From NCBI RefSeq assembly GCF_003046425.1, contig NZ_QAJG01000001.1, positions 12,501 to 62,500 of the forward strand: a stretch of DNA of 50,000 nucleotides. Reading direction: 5' to 3'. Below are positions 1 through 45,643 of the stretch, one piece after another; positions within the stretch are counted from its first letter, which is position 1, and each line of letters begins with the position of its first letter. The translations under genes and the position numbers were made by a program. The notes beneath the pieces were generated by a model. That model searched no databases. It was not told the DNA's origin and saw nothing but the letters and a program-made list of their open reading frames with translations. The stretch is from Leptospira borgpetersenii serovar Javanica. GTDB taxonomy: Bacteria > Spirochaetota > Leptospiria > Leptospirales > Leptospiraceae.

Positions 1-690
1 AGTTTGAAAAATTCGTATCGATGACGGAAGCGAAAATTGGAATATTAGAAATATCTAATTCTAAAATGAGGAATTTCCGCCGCAATTCCGAAGGCAAACA
101 TAATAGCTACAGAGAAGCCCCTTTCTCTATACTGTTTTTAGGGTTGGATATATCTATGCTGAATATAAAATGCGACTACCTGATTCTATCTGTTGGATCG
201 AACTCGAATTGAGATTCCACGCAAGGTAATACTTTGCTATTTCATAATCAGAAGTAAATGAAAGGAACTAAGAGCCGGTCTCAAAACCTTAGGAATGTAA
301 AAGCTATTACAATTTTAAAGGACGGGAGAAAACCGCCAATGTGACGGTTTCTGTAGGAACTCCCACGTTTTTTAAAAACTTGCAGGATCGTTTAAAGATA
401 TTTTTCTCTAGGTTTGAGACGGGTTTTTAGTTGTGTCGTAGATAAATTTTTGTTTCTCAGTCGGCGAAACATAGGACAGAATAGCATTCAACAATCCTGC
501 TTTACGGATATAAGAAGGATCGCCGTTATATATTAACTTTGAAAAAAACCTTCAGTTAATATATTTTCTAATGTAATATTTTTTTGTTTATTATCCGCTC
601 GATATAGAATCACAATCGAATCTCAAATCAATACGTTAAATTGAGAGAGGGAATCATTCGGTAAGCGGCGATTACGTTCGTTATTTGCTT
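1..690. other. Non-coding region with a MITE-like element
   Basis: No convincing gene. A MITE-like element lies at 271-427 (listed separately). On the minus strand a frame of about 45 codons is open from roughly 552 down to 412. It reads like protein (it includes NGDPSYIRKAGLLNAILSYV) and ends at a stop inside the MITE-like element, so it may be the 3' remnant of a decayed gene. I do not recognise its family. Nothing else could be supported in 1-270 or 552-690, which are AT-rich. Confidence 0.5.
271..427 (+). repeat. MITE-like inverted-repeat element, copy A
   Basis: The left end is AGAGCCGGTCTCAAAACCT and the right end is a degraded inverse (AGGTTTGAGACGGGTTTT). The interior closely matches the reverse complement of 29979-30135, including shared blocks around ATTACAAT, ACGGTTTCTGT and CACGTTTTTTAAAAACTTG. 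It has no coding capacity. Small size, terminal inverted repeats and dispersed copies in both orientations fit a miniature element mobilised in trans. A TA flanks both ends here, but a target duplication is not proven. Confidence 0.7.
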
Positions 691-1368
691 TCAATTAATT
701 CGACAATTTATACCAACATATTTATCTTGTGGATTTACGAAGTCAATGTGTGGACAACTAAAGGAATACCATGCAAAACGAAATATAACTTCGGGTTTGT
801 CTTTAAAAAGTTTTCCTATCCATTGTTCTTTTGAGTTAGGAACCTCGGGATCGTTTATACCAAAGTTTAATGATGCTATAACTGTTCCCTCACGTTCGTT
901 GAACATTCTCTCAAGAACCGCACTATCCTTTTTCTTATCTATAACAATCAAATGTCGGTCTTGAATCTGACGATCATTTGGTTCTGTATAATCTTTTATA
1001 AAAATTTGATAAGTATTTGTTTCGTATAAATATGTTTGTTCTTTTATCGCACTTTTATGTTTATATTGTTTTTCCTTTTCGGATAAATTACTTTTTCCTA
1101 TTGGAAATTTTTTAGTTTTGATTTTTTGCCAAACAATAGGTTTCATTTGTCCTTGCGTAAAAGGATTTTCTTTACCAATAAAAACCAACGCGTCGGTAAA
1201 ATCTCTCCCAAGTCCGTTTAAATAGTGTTCATTTATTTCGAACCCTATCAGATAGCCGCTTTGCCCACAAGGACCATTTCTATAGTTATATAAGGATGTA
1301 GAAAGGCGACTACCTTTAGTTTTTAACAGAAAAAGAATGTAGTACGTCTGTTGAATAATCGTAAACAA
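691..1368 (-). pseudogene. Distal part of a frameshifted lipoprotein gene
   Basis: This frame encodes about 210 residues continuing the lipoprotein that begins at 1810. The two frames overlap at 1316-1368. Removing one A from the AAAAA run near 1325 on the coding strand would join ...HSFSVK to TKGSRLSTS... without loss. The first 18 or so residues before the junction are therefore probably not translated as shown. The product is hydrophilic, with a paired-Cys C-terminal region (SFSCPHIDF, GINCRIN). I recognise no family. It is either a true disruption or a sequencing/assembly error; no start with a good ribosome-binding site would let this half be made alone. Confidence 0.6.
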
Positions 1369-1810
1369 ACACGTTGTCTGTTTCTGAAATTTTTGTTCTT
1401 GATAGAAATCTTTTTCTATCCGTTGAGCTTAATTTAAAATATCGAAAACTGTCCTTATTTAAATTTTTAAGATTTGAAATAGCGAACCAGTCTGGAACTT
1501 CGGGTAATGGTGGTAAACGCGGATCTATATCAGGCAGTGGTATAAAACCGACTTTTTTGTGTGCAAGTTGTTCTAAATCTTCTATCAAATGTAAGCCAAG
1601 CTCTTTAGTGTGTGTTCTTGTAGCGTTTAATTTAGAATAGTTATTAAAAGTAAGTTCGTCTGAAGTTACGATTTCCACTTTTTTTGTTTCGGTATTATTT
1701 TCGCCATCAGTCGCTATGACTTCTGCTTTTTTAACTCCTAATTTATTGTCACTACAAGAAATAAAAGTGAAAATTGATAACCCTAAAATTGTAAATATTC
1801 GTCTCGTCAT
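1316..1810 (-). CDS. Lipoprotein, N-terminal part of a frameshifted gene
   Basis: The product starts MTRRIFTILGLSIFTFISC, a short basic n-region, a hydrophobic core and a lipobox-like FISC with Cys19 as the predicted lipidation site. It is therefore probably exported and membrane-anchored. The rest (about 145 residues) is polar with a Pro-rich stretch (PLPDIDPRLPPLPEVPDW) and no family I recognise. Reading stops at 1316, but the neighbouring frame continues for about 210 codons (691-1368), so the intact protein would be near 370 residues. It lies 95 bases downstream of rpoD on the same strand, with a weak terminator-like hairpin between. No clear Shine-Dalgarno is visible before the ATG. Confidence 0.7.
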   Translation of the reverse strand: MTRRIFTILGLSIFTFISCSDNKLGVKKAEVIATDGENNTETKKVEIVTSDELTFNNYSKLNATRTHTKELGLHLIEDLEQLAHKKVGFIPLPDIDPRLPPLPEVPDWFAISNLKNLNKDSFRYFKLSSTDRKRFLSRTKISETDNVFVYDYSTDVLHSFSVKN

Positions 1811-1847
1811 CTTATCGCTGGTTGTGTTCTTACTTTTGGAAGTAAAA

Positions 1848-1865
1848 TTCTCTCTTCCGAGAATC
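1848..1865 (-). terminator. Possible weak terminator after rpoD
   Basis: On the minus strand ATTCTC and GAGAAT form a 6-bp stem with a six-base loop, followed immediately by TTTT. It lies 41 bases after the rpoD stop and before the downstream lipoprotein gene. The stem is AT-rich and short, so it is only a candidate. Confidence 0.35.
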
Positions 1866-1905
1866 GTAGAAACTCCTACAAAACTTCAATTCTTTCAAAT
1901 CAAAA

Positions 1906-5495
<3,590 letters not shown>

Positions 5496-5496
5496 T

Positions 5497-5943
<447 letters not shown>

Positions 5944-5993
5944 ATTTTTAAGATTTAAATAAGTGAAATGGAGAGATTCCGATTCAACAAGAT

Positions 5994-6236
<243 letters not shown>

Positions 6237-6294
6237 CGTTGAATTGGATTTCTCCAAACGATTTCATTTGAAGACTAAATTGTGTATAAAAGAA

Positions 6295-6360
6295 CTATCT
6301 ATTTTTGTATAAAATAAATAGATAGATTTACGATATCAGAAAAGAAGGGTATTATGTCAA
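6295..6360 (-). promoter_or_regulatory. Candidate rpsU operon promoter with operator-like inverted repeat
   Basis: On the minus strand a perfect TTGACA (6360-6355) is followed after 17 bases by a poorer GATATC (6337-6332). Just downstream, around the expected start of transcription, lies an inverted repeat with perfect 10-base arms, CTATCTATTT (6295-6304) and AAATAGATAG (6316-6325), separated by 11 bases. The position suits an operator or 5' leader hairpin controlling the operon that makes S21, primase and the primary sigma factor. The -10 match is only 3 of 6, so the promoter is tentative; the repeat itself is directly seen. Confidence 0.4.
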
Positions 6361-6411
6361 GAGTTTTCCGACAAAATCTCAAAAAGAAGTCGTTTTTCCT
6401 ACAATTTCGGT

Positions 6412-6624
<213 letters not shown>

Positions 6625-6757
6625 TTCTTCCTCCGAGGATTGTCCTCGTGAAAATTTACGGTACAAACGTTCATTCTCTGAAGAACTTTTTAAAAAAGAT
6701 TAAACTTACAACGCGTCCCAAAACTTAATTCTGCTTTATCAGAAAGATCAAGTTGGT

Positions 6758-6890
6758 AACTCAGGCGTCTCGCTTCTATTGGCGCTCGAGAAACTCAGGC
6801 GTCTCGCTTCTATTGGCGCTCGAGAAACTCAACGTCTCGCTTCTATTGGCGCTCGAGAAACTCAACGTCTCGCTTCTATTGGCGCTCGAC
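6758..6890. repeat. Minisatellite array 1, four 33-34-bp units
   Basis: There are four head-to-tail units built on CTCGCTTCTATTGGCGCTCG. The first two join with AAACTCAGGCGT (34 bp) and the last two with AAACTCAACGT (33 bp). The family is the same as at 13214-13486 but in the opposite orientation, and one degenerate unit is at 8591-8627. There are no unique spacers, so it is not CRISPR. Minisatellites of about this size are used for typing pathogenic Leptospira (from memory). Confidence 0.9.
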
Positions 6891-6916
6891 GGGTTTATAT
6901 ACATTTGTTTCATTCA

Positions 6917-7376
<460 letters not shown>

Positions 7377-7491
7377 GGGAGACTCCTTCTTCTCATAGTA
7401 TCGGATGAGAATCTTCCGAAAAATCGCAAGATTCTTTTTTTCAAGTAAGAATGGACTTCTTAAAAAAGCTTTTCGCTTGAATTCGAAGGTG

Positions 7492-7529
<38 letters not shown>

Positions 7530-7530
7530 C

Positions 7531-8560
<1,030 letters not shown>

Positions 8561-8890
8561 AATCGTCCTAAATCTTATCGAGCGACCGTAAAAGCGAGAC
8601 ACTTTAGTTTTTTCGAGCGCCAATATGAATGGTTAGAACTTAACATACCAATTTGGAAACAAACTCTTAATTAAATCCTTTTCGATTTTTAATCGATAAA
8701 TCGTTGAGGAATTTGATTTAGAATGAATTATTTTCATCTGTGTTTTTGAAACACAATCACTCTTGCCAGCAGTTGTTATAAAGTAGTGTAGATCTCTCAC
8801 AGATTGAATCACCAAAGTGCGAGGAATACGCCCAACTTTAAGAAAAAGTTTTCCTTATCTAAGAAATACAGAATTATGTTTTGACAAAGT
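8561..8890. other. Intergenic region with a stray 34-bp unit and a doubtful small frame
   Basis: Contains the degenerate minisatellite unit at 8591-8627. On the minus strand a frame of about 75 codons is open from roughly 8855 to 8633 (it includes KVGRIPRTLVIQSVRDLHYF). It lacks an ATG start and a ribosome-binding site, and I recognise no family; it may be a gene remnant. No terminator is evident for either flanking gene. Confidence 0.4.
8591..8627. repeat. Single degenerate unit of the 34-bp repeat
   Basis: AAGCGAGACACTTTAGTTTT and then TTCGAGCGCCAATATGAA match the unit of the array at 13214-13486 (AAGCGAGACGCTGAGTTTCT, TCGAGCGCCAATAGAAG) with a few substitutions and the same orientation. 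It shows the family is dispersed as well as tandem. Confidence 0.75.
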
Positions 8891-9625
<735 letters not shown>

Positions 9626-9644
9626 TTCGTATCTTTCTTTTTCC

Positions 9645-10037
<393 letters not shown>

Positions 10038-10053
10038 GTTTAATACCGTTTTT

Positions 10054-12573
<2,520 letters not shown>

Positions 12574-13213
12574 AAATTTCTAATTCCATTTCGAAATCAC
12601 TTCAAAGTCATACCCAACTTTATTTCGGGTCATGAGGACATAAAAGTATCAAAAATTAAATGGAATTTCAAACTTTTTTTACTGAAATTTATATTTAGAT
12701 TCGTTTTAATAAAAAAGTGTAACATAATTATTTAAAAAGAAGTCAATTTTTCTAAAATAAAAATTTATTCCCAATAATCTTTCCATACTCGGATAGATGC
12801 ATTTTTGGAAAGAAATTATCGTCGAAAGTTCAATATTTCATCCCATTTAAGACACAACGACGTTTTAAGGTAGGATGAAGTGTCTTACTCCGTCTTTTGA
12901 AAGAGACAAAAACGAAGAGCTTTTGCAGTATCCTAGTACACTTTTTTGAAAAAGTGTACACTTACGTTATTCAATCAATTTTTCCACAATCCAAACTTTA
13001 TGATGAAACCCGCTCTGCGCTTAAGAACTATTTTAAACTCAGAAAATCCGAAAATGATAGAAATAAAAAAAGAATCTTTCTAAAATTCCCGAGTTTGTAT
13101 TTAGAAACAATCTTGATAAATTTATAGATTCGTAAAAGTCATCGGGCTGAGATGAAAAACTAAAAAATACAAGGAAGATTTCGTCCGAATATCAAGAGCT
13201 TGTCCCAAATCTG
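12574..13213. other. AT-rich intergenic region upstream of the hybrid kinase
   Basis: No gene is supported; a 76-codon plus-strand frame at 12897-13127 has no family resemblance and biased AT-rich content. The region should hold the hybrid kinase promoter. The only striking element is the 24-bp palindrome at 12936-12959. Confidence 0.5.
12936..12959. promoter_or_regulatory. Perfect 24-bp inverted repeat
   Basis: GTACACTTTTT and AAAAAGTGTAC are perfect 11-base arms around a central TG. It lies 363 bases upstream of the hybrid kinase start on the minus strand. It could bind a dimeric regulator or mark a hairpin; it lacks a following T-run that would make it a clean terminator. Confidence 0.4.
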
Positions 13214-13486
13214 TCGAGCGCCAATAGAAGCGAGACGCTGAGTTTCTTCGAGCGCCAATAGAAGCGAGACGCTGAGTTTCTTCGAGCGCCAATAGAAGCG
13301 AGACGCTGAGTTTCTTCGAGCGCCAATAGAAGCGAGACGCTGAGTTTCTTCGAGCGCCAATAGAAGCGAGACGCTGAGTTTCTTCGAGCGCCAATAGAAG
13401 CGAGACGCTGAGTTTCTTCGAGCGCCAATATAAGCAAGACGCTGAGTTTCTTCGAGCGTCAATAGAAGCGAGACGGCTTGAGTTTT
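13214..13486. repeat. Minisatellite array 2, eight 34-bp units
   Basis: Eight consecutive units start at 13214 and recur every 34 bases to 13452 (unit TCGAGCGCCAATAGAAGCGA followed by GACGCTGAGTTTCT). The first six are essentially identical; the seventh and eighth carry point changes, as expected at an array edge. Orientation is opposite to array 1. Because 34 is not a multiple of three, apparent repeat-coded proteins appear in several frames; these are artefacts. Confidence 0.95.
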
Positions 13487-13550
13487 AAAAAAATGTAGAG
13501 CTTTTTAGATATTAGAGTTTTAGAATTCTTTAAAATGCAACTTGAAAGAA

Positions 13551-14183
<633 letters not shown>

Positions 14184-14268
14184 TAATTTCTGTTTCTCCG
14201 AAACCGACTTCTGATGAAAAAATTCGAACATAACTAGGACAGACTCCGATTATTTTTATTTTAAAATA

Positions 14269-15687
<1,419 letters not shown>

Positions 15688-15713
15688 GTGAACAGAATTG
15701 AAAACCGAACGAC

Positions 15714-15752
<39 letters not shown>

Positions 15753-15798
15753 GACCCGATCGTAAACCGCTCCATCTTAGAAAGAAAGTGTAATCACG

Positions 15799-17783
<1,985 letters not shown>

Positions 17784-17813
17784 AATTTATTCACTTAAAG
17801 AAACGCCGGTCTC

Positions 17814-18149
17814 CTACATTTCGAAATAAAACCAAAGCCGATTTTTCCAAGGATCTAAAACAGAAATATACTTTGAATCCTGAACCTCGATCGTAAATCC
17901 TCTGGAAAGCAAAAGAACCTTTAAATTCTCCCACTCTACCTTCCCTATTCGAAACGTTAATGTTCCGGGATTGACGGGACAATTTTGGGACTCTTTGCTG
18001 AAAATTAAAATTCCTTTTTCGTCCGGCCAGAGAAGTTCCGAGTGTGTTCCGGAACTGACTACTATTTTTAAACCGAAAAGCTCGGAGTAAAGATTTGCAG
18101 ATACGGAGCAATCCGTGGATTGAAAGTTAGATGCGTAAAATTGAATCAT
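17814..18149 (-). CDS. VOC-fold (glyoxalase/bleomycin-resistance-like) protein
   Basis: This small soluble protein of about 111 residues begins MIQFYASNFQSTDCSVSANLYSELFG, the usual first strand and helix of a VOC domain. The later part has GTLTFRIGKVEWENLKVLLLSRG and SVLDPWKNRLWFYFEM, the canonical last strands (DP-x-N-x-xxF/WxE). The family includes glyoxalase I, dioxygenases and resistance proteins; the substrate cannot be told. Metal ligands are not all obvious. The start is uncertain: ATG 18149 gives the family N-terminus, ATG 18170 is possible, and a still longer frame starts at TTG 18197. None has a good Shine-Dalgarno. It lies between convergent cdf and divergent leuA. Confidence 0.75.
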   Translation of the reverse strand: MIQFYASNFQSTDCSVSANLYSELFGLKIVVSSGTHSELLWPDEKGILIFSKESQNCPVNPGTLTFRIGKVEWENLKVLLLSRGFTIEVQDSKYISVLDPWKNRLWFYFEM

Positions 18150-18303
18150 TCTTTTAATAAATACGATCATTCTAAAAAAGGAGTCTCGATTTTCCAATTC
18201 GTTATTTCCATTTTAAAAGAATACAAATTCCATCCGTTTAATTAGTTGTCTAAAGAGTAAAAACCCAAAAAACTGGAAGAAGAATTTTTTTGCGAGAATC
18301 ATA

Positions 18304-19815
<1,512 letters not shown>

Positions 19816-19912
19816 TTTTTTAAAATATTCAAAAACTCACTTTTGGAATCCAAAACAAAACAATCTAATCGCGACCATGCGGCAAAGACTTATCCGCGCG
19901 AATTATTGTATT

Positions 19913-20479
19913 CTAATCCTTACGTTGTCTTTTTAATAGATCTTCCACTCTTTTTTTAAAGCCGATCCAGTCCTGCGGATGAGTGTTGTACCAGCGAGGA
20001 CAATCTTTCCATCCGACTATACCTTGATGGGTCCACAGGTCGTTTACGTCTAAATTGTATTTAAAGCATAGCTGAGCGGTTAGTCTAGCCGCGCTATCTA
20101 GAGTTTTTTCAGTAAACTTTCCCGTCATATCCTGAACACACTGTTCAATCCCAATCGTATAAAAATTAGGACTATCCGGACCTAAACGTTTTTCTTTTTC
20201 AGGAGTGTAAGTTTTACTACCACAATGATATGCGATTTCATCTAGAGGAATACATTGTACAATCTCCCCAACGAGCCCTACTGCAAAATGTGCACTTGCA
20301 AAACGACCTTCCGGAGCTTTCAAACTTTCAAAATAATCGCGAATGTTCTGAGCCGTGGCATTCGGTAAAGCCGTCCAATGCAACACGATCCCTTTCACTT
20401 CCTTTATTTTATCCCCCGGTCTGCTATGTGGATTTGGAGTCAGAAAATCCTGTTTTATATGCAAGTCGGTTTGAATCAT
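19913..20479 (-). CDS. N-acetylmuramoyl-L-alanine amidase (Amidase_2)
   Basis: This 188-residue zinc amidase should cleave the bond between muramic acid and L-Ala of peptidoglycan. Zinc ligands are visible: His34 in GIVLHWTA, His151 in LWTHQGIVGWKDCPR, and Cys160 in the same segment; SAHFAVGLVGEIVQCIPLDE and YTIGIEQC are family core strands. There is no signal peptide or membrane segment, so it is cytoplasmic like AmpD (recycling) or like a phage endolysin/CwlA-type lysin. The HQGI-VGWKDCPR spacing is CwlA-like rather than classical AmpD. No phage genes are nearby. It is convergent with leuA. Confidence 0.88.
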   Translation of the reverse strand: MIQTDLHIKQDFLTPNPHSRPGDKIKEVKGIVLHWTALPNATAQNIRDYFESLKAPEGRFASAHFAVGLVGEIVQCIPLDEIAYHCGSKTYTPEKEKRLGPDSPNFYTIGIEQCVQDMTGKFTEKTLDSAARLTAQLCFKYNLDVNDLWTHQGIVGWKDCPRWYNTHPQDWIGFKKRVEDLLKRQRKD

Positions 20480-23301
<2,822 letters not shown>

Positions 23302-23305
23302 AATT

Positions 23306-23324
23306 GCCGGTTTTCGGCTTTTTT
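23306..23324 (+). terminator. Intrinsic terminator after fadH
   Basis: GCCG-GTTTT-CGGC followed by TTTTTT, starting five bases after the fadH stop. The stem is short but GC-only and the T-run is immediate. Confidence 0.7.
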
Positions 23325-23334
23325 CGTTTCACTT

Positions 23335-23386
23335 GAGTTCTCCTCTTAGGTGGTACAAAAACCGTACCTGAGTAGGAGGAGAATTC
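23335..23386 (+). promoter_or_regulatory. Long hairpin enclosing the ribosome-binding site of the SpoIIE receptor gene
   Basis: GAGTTCTCCTCTTA (23335-23348) can pair over 14 bases with TAGGAGGAGAATTC (23373-23386), all Watson-Crick except two G-U pairs. An inner GGTAC/GTACC stem can add to it. The second arm contains the full Shine-Dalgarno AGGAGGAG and ends two bases before the TTG start at 23388. In this fold the gene would be poorly translated. An RNA thermometer, a protein- or sRNA-controlled switch, or coupling to transcription are all possible; the pairing is directly seen, the role is inferred. Confidence 0.6.
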
Positions 23387-23387
23387 C

Positions 23388-25757
<2,370 letters not shown>

Positions 25758-25820
25758 ATATTAGTAAAATTATAAGAAAATTTTGTTGAATTTATTTCAA
25801 AATAAACCAAAAAGACATAC

Positions 25821-25868
<48 letters not shown>

Positions 25869-25870
25869 AT

Positions 25871-25979
<109 letters not shown>

Positions 25980-26011
25980 GGAATTTTTAGCTTTTAGAAT
26001 AAAGAGAATGC

Positions 26012-26356
26012 ATGAAAATATATTCGGGCGCAATTAGCTCCTCGAAGTCCAATCATCCGTTTCTATTTGTAACGAAAAACGGATCCAAAAGAAAAATTCC
26101 ATTGTACGAACCTCAGAAAGTCTTAGAAACCGCTTTGGCTTATGATTTTGAAAAAAATGTTTTAATCATTTCTTATAACCTACTTTTAGATCACACTGGA
26201 GATTCAAATCTTGCAGAAAGCGGTTATCTTCCATTTTCCGCCAGGTTTTATGAAATCTTCATTCAAGATTCTTGGTTCTTTTTATCCAATCGAATCGAAA
26301 CCTTTCTCAGAGAAAGAGAACAAACGAATCTAATTTTTACCACGATTTCAAAATAA
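26012..26356 (+). CDS. Small protein of unknown function
   Basis: This 114-residue protein starts MKIYSGAISSSKSNHPFLFV. It is soluble, without signal peptide, Cys or membrane segment; the predicted pattern is alternating beta strands and a helix (YEPQKVLETALAYDF). No family is recognised. The start is ATG 26012, with AAAGAGAATGC immediately upstream; a competing ATG four bases earlier is in another frame. It begins 32 bases after the hairpin series and lies before the SlyD-like gene on the same strand (116 bases), so it might be read from the same transcript. Base composition matches its neighbours. Confidence 0.7.
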   Translation: MKIYSGAISSSKSNHPFLFVTKNGSKRKIPLYEPQKVLETALAYDFEKNVLIISYNLLLDHTGDSNLAESGYLPFSARFYEIFIQDSWFFLSNRIETFLREREQTNLIFTTISK

Positions 26357-26472
26357 AATTCTGATTGAGTTAAACCACCCTGAATTTACCCTGAAAAGTA
26401 CCTCTAGATTCCGGTATTTTTCTCAAACCGATTCCTGCCAGAATTTTGATTTTATCTCATTGGGAGCTATTT

Positions 26473-28946
<2,474 letters not shown>

Positions 28947-28951
28947 AATTC

Positions 28952-29707
<756 letters not shown>

Positions 29708-29737
29708 TTTTATTATATTCTAAAAAAGAGGTGAACA

Positions 29738-29926
<189 letters not shown>

Positions 29927-29978
29927 ACTTTGAGTAGATTGTTTCGAATTTTAGTTTTAGAGATCGGAGCCAAATCTA

Positions 29979-30135
29979 AGAGCCGGTCTCAAAACCTGAA
30001 GAAAAATATCTCTTAACGATCCGGCAAGTTTTTAAAAAACGTGAGAGTTCCCACAGAAACCGTCGTATTGAAGGTTTTTCCCGTCGTTTAAGATTGTAAT
30101 AGCTCCTACATTCCTAAGGTTTTGAGACGGGCTCT
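29979..30135 (-). repeat. MITE-like inverted-repeat element, copy B (intact ends)
   Basis: The ends AGAGCCGGTCTCAAAACCT and AGGTTTTGAGACGGGCTCT are inverted repeats with one mismatch in 19. The interior is the reverse complement of copy A (271-427) with scattered differences. The length is 157 bp with no coding capacity. It is the best-preserved copy here. Confidence 0.8.
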
Positions 30136-30354
30136 AAGGCTCTAAGTAAGGCCGGAGTTCCGACCCAAAATACGAAAATGAATCCGGGAAGCTCGTAATT
30201 GAAATAACAAAAGAAGTTCAAAACTTTCCAAACTCGACGGAACCGAAATCCCGGTATTCAAATAGAAACCTTTTTTCAAATGATGAAACCATACCAGAAC
30301 CCCTCTCAAAATTATCTTTTGTAAGAACGGCATTGCCCCGACACTGTCATTAGT

Positions 30355-30496
30355 TTTTTGAATGTGAGAGTTCCTACAAACTACGTCGTATTGGCGGCTT
30401 TTTCCTGTCATTTAAGACTGTAATAGTTCCTACATTTTTGTTAAACTCAAGCCGCATCACTCCTAGGGTCGCTTCGACGAGATTTAGACGGGCTCT
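30355..30496 (-). repeat. MITE-like element, copy C (truncated and diverged)
   Basis: Matches copy B in the same orientation from the GTGAGAGTTC block onward (ACGTCGTATTG, TTTAAGACTGTAATAG, TCCTACATT) and ends GACGGGCTCT. The left end is missing, and about 35 unrelated bases lie before the right terminus. It is an older, decayed copy. Confidence 0.65.
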
Positions 30497-30574
30497 AAGA
30501 CGATACTTTTGATTTTTGATCTTTATTTTTATAGATCTTCATAATAATAAGGAAACACCTCTATAAAATCGATT

Positions 30575-32567
<1,993 letters not shown>

Positions 32568-32625
32568 GGAGTCTGAAATTGATTCTAACGCGAAGGTGGT
32601 TCCCTGCAAGAGAAAAACCTTTTCT

Positions 32626-34707
<2,082 letters not shown>

Positions 34708-34714
34708 GAGGCAT

Positions 34715-40666
<5,952 letters not shown>

Positions 40667-40739
40667 AAGGTTTCTCCCGAAATAGAAAAGTTTGTTTCAA
40701 ACAAAAAACCCTAATTCAAAAAGAGAAGCAAGCGAAAAC

Positions 40740-43456
<2,717 letters not shown>

Positions 43457-43506
43457 TCTATCCTTTTAGACTCCTAAAAAATTCAGAGTCCGTAATTCTT
43501 CTTTGA

Positions 43507-43884
43507 TCAAGGTTTTTTGATTTTTTCTCTGTATTTGATCGCATGTGCGGTTGCTTTCCACTTGATTCGATTCCAGACGACCAGCAAAATACTCGTTTCT
43601 TCCACTTCAAAACGATAATTGATGATTTCGTCCCCTCCGAGCGCCTTGGATTTATCCAACAATTCTCTATAACCGGTTTCACCCGTCACCCAGAGCATGA
43701 GCCAGGAAGTATAAATTCCTTCGGTTTCCACGGTTCCTAAAATTTGAAAATCGTCCGAGTTTAAAACGTATTGAGTGAAATTGGTACTTAGCCCTGGAAT
43801 ACGTACATCTCTATAAACACAACCACCCAACAAAAAGGAAACGGAAAACAAAAATAGAATACCTTTAAATTTCAAAACGTCCAT
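43507..43884 (-). CDS. Small lipoprotein, TRL-like
   Basis: The 125-residue product has a signal peptide and lipobox (FLLGGC, lipid site Cys22). The mature part begins VYRDVRIPGLSTNFTQYVL and includes FQILGTVETEG and KSKALGGDEIINYRFEVEE. This pattern (a strand with ILGxVxxEG, then helix-G-GD-xIIN) resembles TRL-type and related YbjQ/heavy-metal-binding-like lipoproteins. The function is unknown. It lies about 50 bases upstream of tldD on the same strand and 32 bases downstream of the HIT gene, so all may share one transcript. Confidence 0.8.
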   Translation of the reverse strand: MDVLKFKGILFLFSVSFLLGGCVYRDVRIPGLSTNFTQYVLNSDDFQILGTVETEGIYTSWLMLWVTGETGYRELLDKSKALGGDEIINYRFEVEETSILLVVWNRIKWKATAHAIKYREKIKKP

Positions 43885-43916
43885 ATACTTCCCTCAACAC
43901 CTTAAAACGAATCCCA

Positions 43917-44306
<390 letters not shown>

Positions 44307-44788
44307 TCCATAATAATTTCCAAGATTCTCCTCTTGTATAGGAGAAAATGATCGTTAGAAATATTTTAAAAGACACTTCTATAAAATGAATTTTTCATCG
44401 GACATCGCTTCGAAAACGGTGATTTCATCTAGAAATTTGATTTTAGAATCGCATCTTTGGATTTTATAAAGGTACCCTTAAGTTGTATAGACGTAAAAGA
44501 AATCAGAACGATTGAGACAAACGCCTCTCTATATCGGCCCCTTAGAAACAAGAACTATATATATCCATAGATGCAACAAATTCTTCTTTTCGCTCTTCCG
44601 ACAAAACCAACCGACTGAAAATTACTTGAAATGAAACCTTAAATCTCAGAAAAATAAATTTGTACAAATCGATTTTACTGCGATCATTGATTCATCTTCA
44701 TTTCCGTTCTTTAAGTTTTAGGAGAAACATTGAATTCTCATGTTTTAGACAAGAATTGAACTTATCGTAACATCATTCAGAGGCTCCT
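44307..44788. other. Divergent intergenic region
   Basis: About 480 AT-rich bases lie between the divergent HIT and membrane-protein genes. It should carry promoters for both. No gene, RNA, long inverted repeat or repeat copy could be supported. Confidence 0.5.

Positions 44789-45643
<855 letters not shown>

Larger units (their letters stand above)
29927..30574. other. Intergenic region built largely of repeats
   Basis: Two MITE-like copies (29979-30135 and 30355-30496) take up nearly half of it. 30136-30354 and 30497-30574 contain nothing I can support; an 89-codon minus-strand frame (30142-30411) runs through repeat sequence and has no family resemblance. It separates the plus-strand repair cluster from the long minus-strand block. 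Confidence 0.55.

Noticed and set aside
21..212. 63-codon plus-strand frame at the window start
   Set aside because: No ribosome-binding site, no recognised family, and atypical composition.
6758..6890. CRISPR-like array
   Set aside because: Units are directly abutting with no unique spacers, and no cas genes are nearby.
12897..13127. 76-codon plus-strand frame in the AT-rich gap
   Set aside because: Low-complexity AT-rich sequence with no recognised product and no good ribosome site.
13122..13462. Overlapping minus-strand frames encoding repeats such as ALEETQRLASIGARRNSASR
   Set aside because: They are the 34-bp array read in three frames; there is no ribosome site and the translation follows from the DNA repeat.
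30142..30411. 89-codon minus-strand frame
   Set aside because: It partly lies in MITE-like repeat sequence and shows no protein-like conservation signal.
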